Shown here: positions 51,301 to 59,769 of the stretch, piece after piece
How positions within the stretch are numbered: the first letter of the stretch is position 1
How the letters are laid out: each line of letters starts with the position of its first letter
Origin: Leifsonia aquatica H1aii
GTDB lineage: Bacteria > Actinomycetota > Actinomycetes > Actinomycetales > Microbacteriaceae
NCBI RefSeq assembly: GCF_000633535.1
Contig: NZ_AYMR01000018.1
Span: 1-64,000, forward strand
Direction: 5' to 3'
DNA: 64,000 bases
Translations under genes and position numbers: made by a program
The notes under the pieces: model-generated
Databases searched by the model: none
What the model was told of the DNA's origin: nothing
The model's input: the letters and a program-made list of their open reading frames with translations, nothing else

Positions 51301-51684
51301 TCAGGCGGGCTCGCCGTCGCCGTCGGTGCGCCGGCGCAGTTCCGCCTCCAGCTCGGCGATACGGCGGGAGCGGCGGTCCTCCTCGATCTCCAGCTCGAGG
51401 GCGGCGAGCTGCTCCTCCGTGCTGAGGACCCCGGGCGCCCGGTGCGGCGTGGGAGGCGCGGGCGTGGCGGGAGACGACTCGCGCACCACGATCGTGCGCC
51501 GCGCGGAGGCCGGCTCCGGGCGACGGCCGATCGCGAACCAGAGCACGGTGCCGATGAGCGGCAGCAGGATCGTGAGGATCGCCCATGCCGCCTTCGGCAG
51601 CAGCCGCACCAGGGCGGGGTCGCGCGACAGGATGTCGAAGAGCGTCATCGCGACGATGATCAGCACGGCCAGCAGCACCAGCAT
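51301..51684 (-). CDS. Small membrane protein with PLDc_N domain
   Basis: A 127-residue protein with two membrane helices (~2-20 and ~32-53) around a loop containing DPALVRLLPKAAWAILTILLP, the phospholipase-D N-terminal-type domain found alone in many actinobacterial proteins. A Pro-rich linker and a charged coiled-coil-like tail (TEEQLAALELEIEEDRRSRR) follow. The catalytic PLD part is absent. Function unknown. It converges on the GH35 gene with 16 bp between the stops. Confidence 0.85.
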   Translation of the reverse strand: MLVLLAVLIIVAMTLFDILSRDPALVRLLPKAAWAILTILLPLIGTVLWFAIGRRPEPASARRTIVVRESSPATPAPPTPHRAPGVLSTEEQLAALELEIEEDRRSRRIAELEAELRRRTDGDGEPA

Positions 51685-51716
51685 GCCTCGAGTCTAGGGT
51701 GCGTGCTCGGGCCGGA

Positions 51717-53294
51717 TCAGCGGAACGAGAGCACCACGTCCCCCCACGCCTCGCGGAGCGGACGGTCGAGGTCGGCGGCCACTCGGTCCTGCGCGTCGAT
51801 GACGAGGGTCGCGCGCCCCGAGTCGGTGTAGGCCGGCCAGTCGTCGCCCGGGACCCCGGTGCGGGCGAAGGCGGTCCAGCGCCGGAGCATCCGGGCCGAG
51901 AGCCGTTCTCCGGCGCGACGGCCGCCGAGCCGGAACGTGGGATCCGTGCGGCCGTTGTGCAGGGCGCCCCAGACATAGGGCAGCTCGGTGCCGTGGGCCG
52001 CCCGGATGCCGAGGAGTCGCAGCGCGAGCGTCGTGAAGTCGAACCGGTAGAGGTAGGTCGGTGCGACGCGGGCGTGGCCGGAGGCGATCCAGACGGCGGG
52101 CATCCGGAAGCCGATGTCGGTCGCGATGTCGAGGCCGCGGGCTTTCTCGCGAACGCCGCGGTAGGCGGAGAGCACCTGCTCCCGTCGGGGCGCCACGAGC
52201 CTGGGGTTGTCGGCGAGCATGAGCGCGAACATCCGCTCGATCGCGTCGCGCGTGATCGGGATGAGCGGCGACTTCATGTACCGGAAGAGCGTGGCCTCGT
52301 CGCGGTTCGTGCCGATGAGCAGCGGGACCGGGAGCCCGCGGCCCTCGTCGAGCACCGTGATCGGCGCCTCCGGGACCAGATCGCCATCGACGACGGGGGC
52401 GAAGGCGAGCGTGCCGGGGATGCTGCTCGGCACATCGCTGTAGACCGCCGTGGCGGCGTCGACGATCCGGTCGACCGGGAGGCGACGCAGCACGGCGGCG
52501 GCGTTCGCTGCCTCCACCCCGACCGCCGTGAGGAAGCGCTCGGCGACCGCGCGCGCCCGGGCGGGCCCGTACATCGAGCTGGCGGGGGAGCTCTCGGCGA
52601 TGGCCGCCTGGAACAGCCCCGCGGCGGCGGGTGTCGCCAGCAGGGTCGTGACCAGCCCGCCGCCGGCCGACTCCCCGAACACGGTCACCCGCCCCGGATC
52701 GCCGCCGAACGCCGCGACGTTGTCGCGCACCCAGGCGAGGGCGAGCAGCACGTCGCGCAGGGCGAGGTTGGAGTCGAACACCTGCTCGTCCGTGGAGAAC
52801 GAGGAGAGGTCGAGGAAGCCGAGCGCCCCGATCCGGTAATTGATCGTGACGACCACGACATCGCCGGTCGTGGCGAGCTCCTCGGCATCGAAGAGCGGCT
52901 GACTCGCCGAGCCGTAGGTGTAGGCGCCGCCGTGGATCCACACCATCACGGGCTTGCCGGCCGTCCCGCCGTTCGGGCGCCACACGTTGAGGAACAGGCA
53001 GTCCTCGTCGAGCTCGGGGTCCGGGCCGAGGGAGATCGCCGGAGTGAGCTGCTGCGGGGCCGCGGCGCCGAAGGTCGTGGCGTCCGCGACCCCCTCCCAC
53101 GGCTCGGCCGCGACAGGGGCCCGCCAGCGGCGGGCGCCGATCGGCGGCTGGGCGTACCGGATGCCCTTCCACACGGCGGCGCGCTCGCCGGCGACGCCGC
53201 GGACGGCCCCGGTGCGGATGCGCACCACCGCGTCGCCCCTCCCGGATGCCGCCGGCCCGGCGCCGGCCTGCTCGGCGGTGTCGTGACTGCTCAT
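51717..53294 (-). CDS. Type B carboxylesterase/lipase
   Basis: Alpha/beta-hydrolase of 525 residues. It has the oxyanion-hole segment VMVWIHGGAYTYGSA, the nucleophile elbow TVFGESAGGGLV, an acidic residue in LIGTNRDEATLF and the catalytic-His region RAAHGTELPYVWG; EDCLFLNVWRP is the family signature 2. It cleaves carboxylic esters; natural substrate unknown (para-nitrobenzyl-esterase-like). The ATG at 53292-53294 begins the usual short leader without a signal peptide. Divergent from the DUF4190 gene, 237 bp apart. Confidence 0.92.
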   Translation of the reverse strand: MSSHDTAEQAGAGPAASGRGDAVVRIRTGAVRGVAGERAAVWKGIRYAQPPIGARRWRAPVAAEPWEGVADATTFGAAAPQQLTPAISLGPDPELDEDCLFLNVWRPNGGTAGKPVMVWIHGGAYTYGSASQPLFDAEELATTGDVVVVTINYRIGALGFLDLSSFSTDEQVFDSNLALRDVLLALAWVRDNVAAFGGDPGRVTVFGESAGGGLVTTLLATPAAAGLFQAAIAESSPASSMYGPARARAVAERFLTAVGVEAANAAAVLRRLPVDRIVDAATAVYSDVPSSIPGTLAFAPVVDGDLVPEAPITVLDEGRGLPVPLLIGTNRDEATLFRYMKSPLIPITRDAIERMFALMLADNPRLVAPRREQVLSAYRGVREKARGLDIATDIGFRMPAVWIASGHARVAPTYLYRFDFTTLALRLLGIRAAHGTELPYVWGALHNGRTDPTFRLGGRRAGERLSARMLRRWTAFARTGVPGDDWPAYTDSGRATLVIDAQDRVAADLDRPLREAWGDVVLSFR

Positions 53295-53430
53295 GTCGTC
53301 CTTCCCCCCACGGTGCTGTCGTCCATGATGGCGCACCCCGGACGACGCTAGGCGGGTTCGCAGGAGGCTCTCGGCCGGTCGTACGGCGGTTACGACAGGG
53401 CGACGGTCTCCACGGCGCGCGGTCCCGGGC

Positions 53431-53460
53431 TTGGGGAAGCGGGCCATCCCTCCGTAGACT
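53431..53460 (+). promoter_or_regulatory. Candidate promoter of the DUF4190 gene
   Basis: TTGGGG (53431-53436) and TAGACT (53455-53460) with an 18-bp spacer, about 70 bp before the GTG start. The rest of the 237-bp divergent gap shows only an inverted repeat GTCGTCC/GGACGAC near 53313-53345. Confidence 0.4.
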
Positions 53461-53531
53461 TGCAAGGCCGTGCCGGGGGTCACGTCATCCCGGGCGGTCC
53501 GTTCGAGCCATTCACCAGAAGCGAGACTCCC

Positions 53532-54494
53532 GTGACGACGACCCCACCCGAACCCGACGGCGTCCAGCCGAACCCTGCACCCGCGGACGCGCAGACGCCC
53601 CCGGCGACCGAGCCCCCCGTTCCCGAGGTTCCGGCCGCTGCCGACGTCCCGGCCGCTGCCGACACCCCGGCCGCTGAGACGGCCGCGTTCCCCGCGACCC
53701 CGGACCAGCCCGCCGTGCCGGAGGCGCCCGCGTACTCCGCACCCGTCGCACCGGAGGCGCCCGGCTACGCTGCGCCCGCGGCAGCACCGGGGTACGTGGC
53801 GGCTCCGCCCGCCCCGTCGGCCGCCGGTGGCCCCGGAGTCCCGCCGTACCAGCCGTACGCCGCGCCCGCGCCGTCCAACGGCACGACCAACGTGCTCGCG
53901 ATCGTCGCCTTCGTCGCGTCGTTCTTCGTGAACATCGTCGGCGTCGTCTGCGGCCACATCGCCCTCAGCCAGATCAAGCGGACCGGCGAGAAGGGCCGCG
54001 GCTTCGCCCTGGCCGGCCTCATCATCGGGTACGTCAGCATCGTGATCACCGTGGTCGCCGTGACGTTCACCATCATCGTGTCGGTGGCGAGCGGGCTGGC
54101 CGTCGCCAACGCGGTCCGCAGCCTGCCCACCGACCTGCCGACGGACTCGTCCAACGACGTCGCTCTGACGGTCGACTGCGCGCGCCTCTCCACGGCCGCC
54201 GACAGCCTCATCCCGGTGCTCAACGAGCAGATCCCGAACCTGGCCACCGACCTGGCCACGGCCCAGACGCAGATCGTGGCCGCCTTCGACGCGTTCACCG
54301 CTGCGACCGCCGGTCTCAGCGACCCCGACCTGTCGTCGGAGCTCGACGCGTTCAACGGCGACGTCGAGACGTTCAAGGCCGACCTGAACACGTACATCGC
54401 GACGCCGGAGGCCGACCGCGACTCGACGCAGCTCGAGGACGACGTCAACGCCATCAGCGACCAGTTCGACACGCTCGGCTCGTACTGCGGCTGA
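53532..54494 (+). CDS. DUF4190 membrane protein with Pro/Ala-rich N-terminus
   Basis: A 320-residue protein. Residues ~1-115 are a Pro/Ala/Glu-rich disordered segment; two membrane helices (~120-145 and ~160-190) form the DUF4190 unit with GHIALSQIKRTGEKGRGFALAGLIIGY. The C-terminal ~120 residues are an extracellular helical region with two Cys (VDCARL and the final SYCG), probably disulfide-linked, and coiled-coil-like spacing. The start is the GTG at 53532. No function is known for the family; a wall or membrane stress sensor is only a guess. Confidence 0.85.
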   Translation: MTTTPPEPDGVQPNPAPADAQTPPATEPPVPEVPAAADVPAAADTPAAETAAFPATPDQPAVPEAPAYSAPVAPEAPGYAAPAAAPGYVAAPPAPSAAGGPGVPPYQPYAAPAPSNGTTNVLAIVAFVASFFVNIVGVVCGHIALSQIKRTGEKGRGFALAGLIIGYVSIVITVVAVTFTIIVSVASGLAVANAVRSLPTDLPTDSSNDVALTVDCARLSTAADSLIPVLNEQIPNLATDLATAQTQIVAAFDAFTAATAGLSDPDLSSELDAFNGDVETFKADLNTYIATPEADRDSTQLEDDVNAISDQFDTLGSYCG

Positions 54495-54508
54495 GACCGC
54501 GCGCGTGA

Positions 54509-54545
54509 CGGAGGGCCGGGCGGCATGGTTCCGCCCGGCCCTCCG
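54509..54545. terminator. Bidirectional terminator DUF4190/YCII genes
   Basis: Perfect 15-bp arms (CGGAGGGCCGGGCGG and complement) with the loop CATGGTT, between convergent stops. Confidence 0.88.
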
Positions 54546-54575
54546 CCGTCCCTGCGGCCGCGATGGCCGGGCCTG

Positions 54576-54905
54576 CTACTCCCAGACCATGAACGGGCGC
54601 AGCTCGAGCTGGCCGTTGCGGGCCATCGGGTGGCGGGCCGCGATCTCGACCGCCTCGTCCATCGAGTCGCACTCGAGGATGTCGAACCCGCAGATCCACT
54701 CCTTCGACTCGGCGAAGGGGCCATCGGTCACGTAGCGCTTGCCGCCGCGCACCTTCACGACGCGGGAGGCCGCCGGCGGTTCGAGCGCGTCACCGGTGAC
54801 CCGGGCGCCCGAGCCGTCGAACTCGTCGACCCACAGCTCCACGTCGGACTCGTCCTTCGGGCTGTCGGGGGTCGCCGAGGTCACCACGAACATCATGTAC
54901 TTCAT
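54576..54905 (-). CDS. YCII-related (DGPF domain) protein
   Basis: A 109-residue ferredoxin-like-fold protein of the YCII/DGPF family, beginning MKYMMFVV and containing the motif TDGPFAESKEWICGFDILEC and DEAVEIAARHP. Family members are small enzymes or sensor partners, often next to ECF sigma factors; none is here. The ATG at 54903-54905 is followed by the normal family start; AAAGGACAG precedes it. It stands between a terminator and the divergent iron-regulated gene, so it may share that promoter region. Confidence 0.88.
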   Translation of the reverse strand: MKYMMFVVTSATPDSPKDESDVELWVDEFDGSGARVTGDALEPPAASRVVKVRGGKRYVTDGPFAESKEWICGFDILECDSMDEAVEIAARHPMARNGQLELRPFMVWE

Positions 54906-55009
54906 CGTCCTGTCCTTTCGATCGGGGACGTGCACCCGGAGGTCGAACGGGCGTCGGCTCGGTCGACATTCTGCCGTGAGGATGCCAGGAACGGGAGAGG
55001 CGGAACCGG

Positions 55010-55028
55010 TTAGTGTAGCCTTACCTAA
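55010..55028. promoter_or_regulatory. DtxR/IdeR iron box
   Basis: TTAGTGTAGCCTTACCTAA matches 16 of 19 positions of the actinobacterial iron box TTAGGTTAGSCTAACCTAA. It lies 40 bp before the siderophore-interacting-protein start. Iron-dependent repression by a DtxR-type regulator (not in this window) is expected. Confidence 0.82.
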
Positions 55029-55068
55029 GTACCCAGATCGTGCCTGCGTCGGAAGGATCCGTGCCCGC

Positions 55069-56010
55069 GTGACCGCCATCGCCCCACCGCGGACGGACCG
55101 CCCCGCCTACCGCCCCTACCGCGCACGCGTCTCGGCGATCCGCCCGCTCAGCCCGCACTTCACCCGAGTGAGCTTCCGCTGCGACGCCTTCGAGCACTTC
55201 GGCACCGAAGGGCTCGACCAGCGGATCAAGCTGATCTTCCCGCTGGCCGACGGCACCTTCTCGGACCTCGGCCTCGACGACGAGGCCGCGCAGGCCGCCG
55301 GCGACTGGTACGAGCGGTGGCGTGCCCTTCCCGCGCACCGGCAGAACCCGTTCCGCACCTACACGGTGCGTGTCTCCGACCCGGCCGATCGCCGCGTCGA
55401 CATCGACTTCGTCGCCCACGGCGACGGCGGTCCGGCCGCGCGCTGGCTGCTGGCGGCCTCCTCCGGGGACGAGCTCGTCATCGTCGGCCCCGACGCCCGC
55501 AGCGCCACCACCGGCGTCGGCATCGACTGGCAGCCCGCCGACTGCAGGGACCTGCTCATCGTCGGGGACGAGACCGCGGCGCCCGCGATCGCCGGCATCC
55601 TCGCCTCCCGTCCGGCCGACTGCCGCGCCCGCGTCTTCATCGAGGTGCCGTCCGCGGACGACGCCCTGCCGCTCGACGCCCCCGCGGGGGTGACGGTCAC
55701 CTGGCTCGCCCGCGGCGACGCCGAGAACGGGAGCGCGCTCCTCCCGGCGGTCGAGGGATGGCTGGCCGACAACCCCGCGATCGTCGCCCGGGCCGCCGCG
55801 GGCGCCGAGCAGGCCCTCGACGACGTGGATGTCGACCGCGACATCCTCTGGGAGCTGCCGGAGCGCACCAGCGTCGGCTTCTACGCCTGGATCGCGGGGG
55901 AGTCCGCCGCCGTGAAGACACTGCGGCGCCTGCTGGTGCGCGGGCACGGGATCGATCGGCACCGGGTGGCGTTCATGGGCTACTGGCGTCTCGGCCGCGC
56001 CGAGAACTGA
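55069..56010 (+). CDS. Siderophore-interacting protein (ferric-siderophore reductase, SIP family)
   Basis: FAD-dependent reductase that releases iron from imported siderophores in the cytoplasm. The 313-residue protein has the FAD-binding domain (~10-135) with RTYTVRVSDPADRRVDIDFV and HGDGGPAARWLLAASSGDE. The C-terminal domain has LLIVGDETAAPAIAGILA and the SIP signature ending ERTSVGFYAWIAGESAAVKTLRRLL plus VAFMGYWRLG. The start is the GTG at 55069; no ATG is available before the core. The iron box directly upstream fits. No siderophore uptake genes are adjacent, so partners lie elsewhere. Confidence 0.92.
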   Translation: MTAIAPPRTDRPAYRPYRARVSAIRPLSPHFTRVSFRCDAFEHFGTEGLDQRIKLIFPLADGTFSDLGLDDEAAQAAGDWYERWRALPAHRQNPFRTYTVRVSDPADRRVDIDFVAHGDGGPAARWLLAASSGDELVIVGPDARSATTGVGIDWQPADCRDLLIVGDETAAPAIAGILASRPADCRARVFIEVPSADDALPLDAPAGVTVTWLARGDAENGSALLPAVEGWLADNPAIVARAAAGAEQALDDVDVDRDILWELPERTSVGFYAWIAGESAAVKTLRRLLVRGHGIDRHRVAFMGYWRLGRAEN

Positions 56011-56014
56011 CCCG

Positions 56015-56034
56015 GCCTGAGCGGACTCTCAGGC
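56015..56034. terminator. Hairpin between SIP and lepB genes
   Basis: GCCTGAG, 6-base loop, CTCAGGC: a perfect 7-bp stem in the 34-bp gap between converging stops. Confidence 0.55.
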
Positions 56035-56044
56035 GCGGGGCGCG

Positions 56045-56779
56045 TCACTTCTTGCGCTGGTCCTCGACGCCGGCGAAGGTCTCCGGGTAGTCGCTGAGCC
56101 ACGACCAGTGGCCGACCGGCCAGCTGATGACGAAGGCCTTGCCGACGACGTCGTCCATCGGCACGAACCCGTGACCCGGGTCGTCCATGTGATAGCGGGA
56201 GTCGGCCGAGTTGTAGCGGTTGTCGCCCATCACCCAGACATGCCCCGCGGGGACGGTGACCGTGAACGGCTTGCCGGAGACCTGCTGCACGCCCGCGGGA
56301 AGCAGCACGTACGGCTCCTTCAGCGGAACGCCGTTCACGCTCATCTGCCCGAGCGCGTTGCAGCAGGTGATCGTGTCGCCGGGGAGGCCGATCAGCCGTT
56401 TCACCAGATGCTGATCGCTGTCGGAGGCGCCCAGGCCCACGAAGTCGAGCACCGCGCCGACGCCCTGCTGGAGAGCGTTCCCGGTGCTGGGGGCCGGAGC
56501 GGGGAGCCAGCCGCCCGGATCCTTGAACACGACGACATCGCCCCGCTGGAGGGGGAACAGGCGCGGCTGGAGCTCGTTGACGATGATGCGGTCGTTGATC
56601 TGCAGCGTGTTCTCCATCGACCCGGAGGGGATGTAGAACGAGCGGGCGACGAACGTCTTGATCAGGAACGAGACGAGCACGGCGACGACGAAGATGACGA
56701 CAACATCCCGCAGGAGCGACTTCCACCCGGACTTGCGTGCAGAGCGGCGCGGGCGGGTCGTGGCAGTGCTGTCGGTCAC
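56045..56779 (-). CDS. lepB: Signal peptidase I
   Basis: Membrane serine protease that removes signal peptides from secreted proteins. The 244-residue protein has a cytoplasmic tail, one membrane helix (~25-42), then the catalytic Ser54 in YIPSGSMENTL and general-base Lys127 in HLVKRLIGLPGD; box E is GHVWVMGDNRYNSADSR. Two adjacent cysteines in ITCCNALG are unusual for an exported domain. The GTG start at 56777-56779 is used. It stands alone here, apart from the usual rplS neighbour, so it may be a second copy; the chromosome outside the window would tell. Confidence 0.93.
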   Translation of the reverse strand: MTDSTATTRPRRSARKSGWKSLLRDVVVIFVVAVLVSFLIKTFVARSFYIPSGSMENTLQINDRIIVNELQPRLFPLQRGDVVVFKDPGGWLPAPAPSTGNALQQGVGAVLDFVGLGASDSDQHLVKRLIGLPGDTITCCNALGQMSVNGVPLKEPYVLLPAGVQQVSGKPFTVTVPAGHVWVMGDNRYNSADSRYHMDDPGHGFVPMDDVVGKAFVISWPVGHWSWLSDYPETFAGVEDQRKK

Positions 56780-56909
56780 AATGCCTCACCGTACCGTGCG
56801 CAGGCTGTGAGCCGCATCCGATCCGGGAGCCGAGTCTTGTCGCGGGGCGGACGCGGTGAGAGCATCGGAACACGGGCGTGCGCCGTGTTCGGCGCCGGCC
56901 CGCGTGATC

Positions 56910-58337
56910 ATGGAGAGCGCGCAGCGACGTCGGCGGGTGGGGTCACGACGCGGGAGGCCGCGCCGCGGTCGTCCGCCGCGCATCGCGCCCCTGCTCGCCC
57001 TCGCCGTTGCCCTCGCCTTCGGCGCCCTCGGGACCGTCGCCGCGCCGACGTCGGCCGCCTCGGCGCAGGGATGCGCGGCGGCGGGCTGTGCGACGCCGGA
57101 CGACGGTTCCCCGGGACCGACCGACGCCCCGGAACCCGATACTCCGACACCCGATCCCACGGCGCCCGACCCCGCGGGCACCCCCACCCCGGGCCCCACC
57201 TCCACGCCGACCCCGACGCCCACCCCGGATCCGACCGGCACGCCGACGCCCACACCGACGCGGCCCCCGACCGGCACACCGACGCCGACCCCCAGCACTG
57301 CGCCCGCGCCGACCGACGACATCCCCCTCGCCGTCCCGGATCCGGGGTCCGGCCCGAGCATCGACGCCGCCGAGGTCGCTCAGGCCTCTCAGCTCGCAAG
57401 CGACCTCGCCACGGCCCAGGAGGCACTGGCCACGGCATCCGAGCAGGCGCGGGAGGCCCAGCGCGAGCAGGAGCAGGCCCGAGCGCAGGCCGATGCCCTC
57501 GACACGCAGGCGACGGCGGCCTCGAAGCGGGCGGCCTCGTCGGCGGCCGCCGCCGCGGCGCTGGTGCGGTCGGCGGTGTCGCGCGGCCCGACCGCCGATC
57601 CCCTCTCGGCCGTGTTGAGCGGACCGGGAGATCTGCTGGGCAAGCTCGGCGCGGCGTCCCGGTTGCAGACCCTGTCGGCCGACGGCGAGCGGACGATCCG
57701 GGCCGCGAGCGCCGACGCCCGGGCCGCGAGCGCCGCCCGCGCCAAGGCCGACCGCGCCGACCAGGCGCTGACCGCGGTCGACGTCGCCGGGAGCGAGCAG
57801 ACGGTCGCCGCGGCTCAGACCCGCGTCGACCTCGCGGTCGCCGCGTTGGCCGCGGTGCCGACGGTGCTGTCCGCGGATGCGGGCTGGCGGACGCTCACCG
57901 TCGATCCGTCGCTCATCCCGGACGGCTGGACCCTGCCGGTCCACGGACCGCTGACCGACGGCTTCGGCCCCCGGCCGTCGCGACCGGCCGGCACGGCCCT
58001 GTTCCACCCCGGCGACGACATCGGCGCGGACTGCGGCACCACGATCGTGGCGGCGGCCGCCGGGACCGTGGTCGACGCCGGGCCGAACGGCTCGTACGGC
58101 AACTTCATCCTCATCGACCACGGGGGCGGAGTGCAGACCGCGTACGGCCACATCCGGGACGGCGGGATCGGCGTCGCCGTCGGCCAAGTGGTCGCCGCGA
58201 GGCAGGCGATCGCCCAGGTCGGTTCGACGGGCGCCTCCACCGGCTGCCACCTGCACCTGGAGGTGCGGGTGAATGGCCTCCAGATCGACCCCATGCCCTT
58301 CTTCGCCGCCCGCGGAGTGCGGATCGGCACCCGCTGA
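56910..58337 (+). CDS. Secreted M23-family peptidoglycan hydrolase-like protein
   Basis: A 475-residue exported protein. The basic Arg-rich n-region and hydrophobic segment (~25-50) end in SAASAQ, then a ~70-residue Thr/Pro repeat linker. A long Ala/Glu/Gln coiled coil (~150-320), as in EnvC/NlpD-like activators, precedes a C-terminal LytM/M23 domain. Zinc ligands are seen in FHPGDDIG (HxxxD) and CHLHLEV (HxH), so it may be an active endopeptidase. The ATG at 56910 is chosen; a GTG two codons earlier is possible. Divergent from lepB. Likely role in cell-wall cleavage at division. Confidence 0.88.
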   Translation: MESAQRRRRVGSRRGRPRRGRPPRIAPLLALAVALAFGALGTVAAPTSAASAQGCAAAGCATPDDGSPGPTDAPEPDTPTPDPTAPDPAGTPTPGPTSTPTPTPTPDPTGTPTPTPTRPPTGTPTPTPSTAPAPTDDIPLAVPDPGSGPSIDAAEVAQASQLASDLATAQEALATASEQAREAQREQEQARAQADALDTQATAASKRAASSAAAAAALVRSAVSRGPTADPLSAVLSGPGDLLGKLGAASRLQTLSADGERTIRAASADARAASAARAKADRADQALTAVDVAGSEQTVAAAQTRVDLAVAALAAVPTVLSADAGWRTLTVDPSLIPDGWTLPVHGPLTDGFGPRPSRPAGTALFHPGDDIGADCGTTIVAAAAGTVVDAGPNGSYGNFILIDHGGGVQTAYGHIRDGGIGVAVGQVVAARQAIAQVGSTGASTGCHLHLEVRVNGLQIDPMPFFAARGVRIGTR

Positions 58338-58416
58338 GGCGGCCCTCCGCGCGTGGATCCTGCGTGTTCGCCGGTTGTTCTCGGCACGGTCGCCGGGTGG
58401 GCGTAGCGTGCAAGGC

Positions 58417-59751
58417 ATGTCCGAACTCACGGAGCTCGTCGGGTCATGGATGCGGCGCCAACGGTGGTATTCGACCAAGAGCGTCGAACCGCGCCTGCGC
58501 CTCCTCGCCTCTTTCGAGATCGAACCGGCCGAGCCCGGACTGCGGATCGTGACCCATTTCTTCTGCGACGACGCCCCGCGCACGCCGCGGGTGTACCAGG
58601 TGCCGGTCGTCGCGCGCTCCGATCGCGACGGCGATGCCGCCGCCCTGATCGGGGAGGCGGGCGGGCGCTACCTCTACGACGGGCCGACCGAGGAGGCGTA
58701 CGTCGCCGCCCTGATCGGCCTGATGACCGGGGCGGAGCAGTCGGAGGGCCGCCACGCCCACGCGCAGGGGCACACGCTCGGCGAGCGCATCGAGGTGCGC
58801 TCCTCCCGCCGTCTGACCGGCGAGCAGTCGAACACCTCCATCGTGGCCGAACTCGATGGCGACCGGCTCGCGCTGGTCAAGGTGTTCCGTGTGGTGCAGG
58901 ACGGGGAGAACCCCGACGTCTCGACGCTGGCAGCTCTCACGGCCGGCGGGTCCCGGCGGACGCCGGCGCTGCTCGGCTGGGTGACCGGCGAGTGGCCGTC
59001 CGCGAGCGGGGAGCGGGCGAGCGGGGAGCTCGCCCTGATGCAGGACTTCGTGCAGGGCGCCGAGGACGGCTGGGAGCTCGCCGTCGCCGCGGCCGAGCAG
59101 GGGGAGGACTTCGCCGAGCGGGCGTTCGACCTGGGCCGGGGCACCGCCGAGCTGCACCGTCAGCTGGCGCGCGAGCTGCCGACCCGCCGCGCGGGTGCCG
59201 ACGATGTGCGTCTCGCCCTCGACGCGATGTTCCGCCGGCTCACCACCACGACGACCGAGGTGCCCGACGTGGAGCGACTCCGCCCCGGCATCGCCGCCGT
59301 CTACGAGGAGGCCGCCGCCGCACCCCTGCCGGTGCTGCAGCGCATCCACGGCGACCTGCACCTCGGCCAGGTGCTGCACGCTCCCGACCGCGGCTGGCAG
59401 TTCATCGACTTCGAGGGCGAGCCGCTGCGCCCGCTGGCCGAGCGCAGCCTCCCCGACTCCACGATGCGGGACGTCGCCGGGATGCTCCGCTCGTTCGACT
59501 ACGTCGCCGGGTCGCTCGCCCAGCGCCGGCCGCCGGTCGACGCCACGGCGTGGGCCGCACGGGCCCGTGACGCCTACCTCGAGGGGTACGGCACGGTCGC
59601 GGCGGCCGAGCTGGAGGAGCACCACGCGCTGCTCGACGCGTTCGAGCTCGACAAGGCCGTCTACGAGGTGGCGTACGAGGCCCGCCACCGCCCGGCCTGG
59701 ATCCCGATCCCCTTGCGCGCGGTCGAGCGGCTGCTGGCGACCCGCGTCTGA
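58417..59751 (+). CDS. Maltokinase-like aminoglycoside-phosphotransferase-fold kinase
   Basis: A 444-residue sugar kinase resembling actinobacterial maltokinase (Mak/Pep2). The N-terminal cap starts WMRRQRWYSTKSVEPRLRLL, the typical entry of this family. The kinase core has LALVKVFRVV (ATP Lys), catalytic IHGDLHLGQVLHA (Brenner motif) and FIDFEGEPLRPLAERSLPDS with the metal Asp. Maltokinase feeds maltose 1-phosphate to GlgE, but no treS, glgE or glgB is adjacent. The related glucosamine kinases have the same fold and orphan context, so that activity is a real alternative. Confidence 0.85.
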   Translation: MSELTELVGSWMRRQRWYSTKSVEPRLRLLASFEIEPAEPGLRIVTHFFCDDAPRTPRVYQVPVVARSDRDGDAAALIGEAGGRYLYDGPTEEAYVAALIGLMTGAEQSEGRHAHAQGHTLGERIEVRSSRRLTGEQSNTSIVAELDGDRLALVKVFRVVQDGENPDVSTLAALTAGGSRRTPALLGWVTGEWPSASGERASGELALMQDFVQGAEDGWELAVAAAEQGEDFAERAFDLGRGTAELHRQLARELPTRRAGADDVRLALDAMFRRLTTTTTEVPDVERLRPGIAAVYEEAAAAPLPVLQRIHGDLHLGQVLHAPDRGWQFIDFEGEPLRPLAERSLPDSTMRDVAGMLRSFDYVAGSLAQRRPPVDATAWAARARDAYLEGYGTVAAAELEEHHALLDAFELDKAVYEVAYEARHRPAWIPIPLRAVERLLATRV

Positions 59752-59769
59752 GCTGCCGTCACGCCGCTG

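Noticed and set aside
51717-53957. A 746-residue version of the carboxylesterase
   Set aside because: The added N-terminal ~220 residues are low-complexity Gly/Arg/Val and run through the divergent promoter region; the ATG at 53294 gives the family's normal start.
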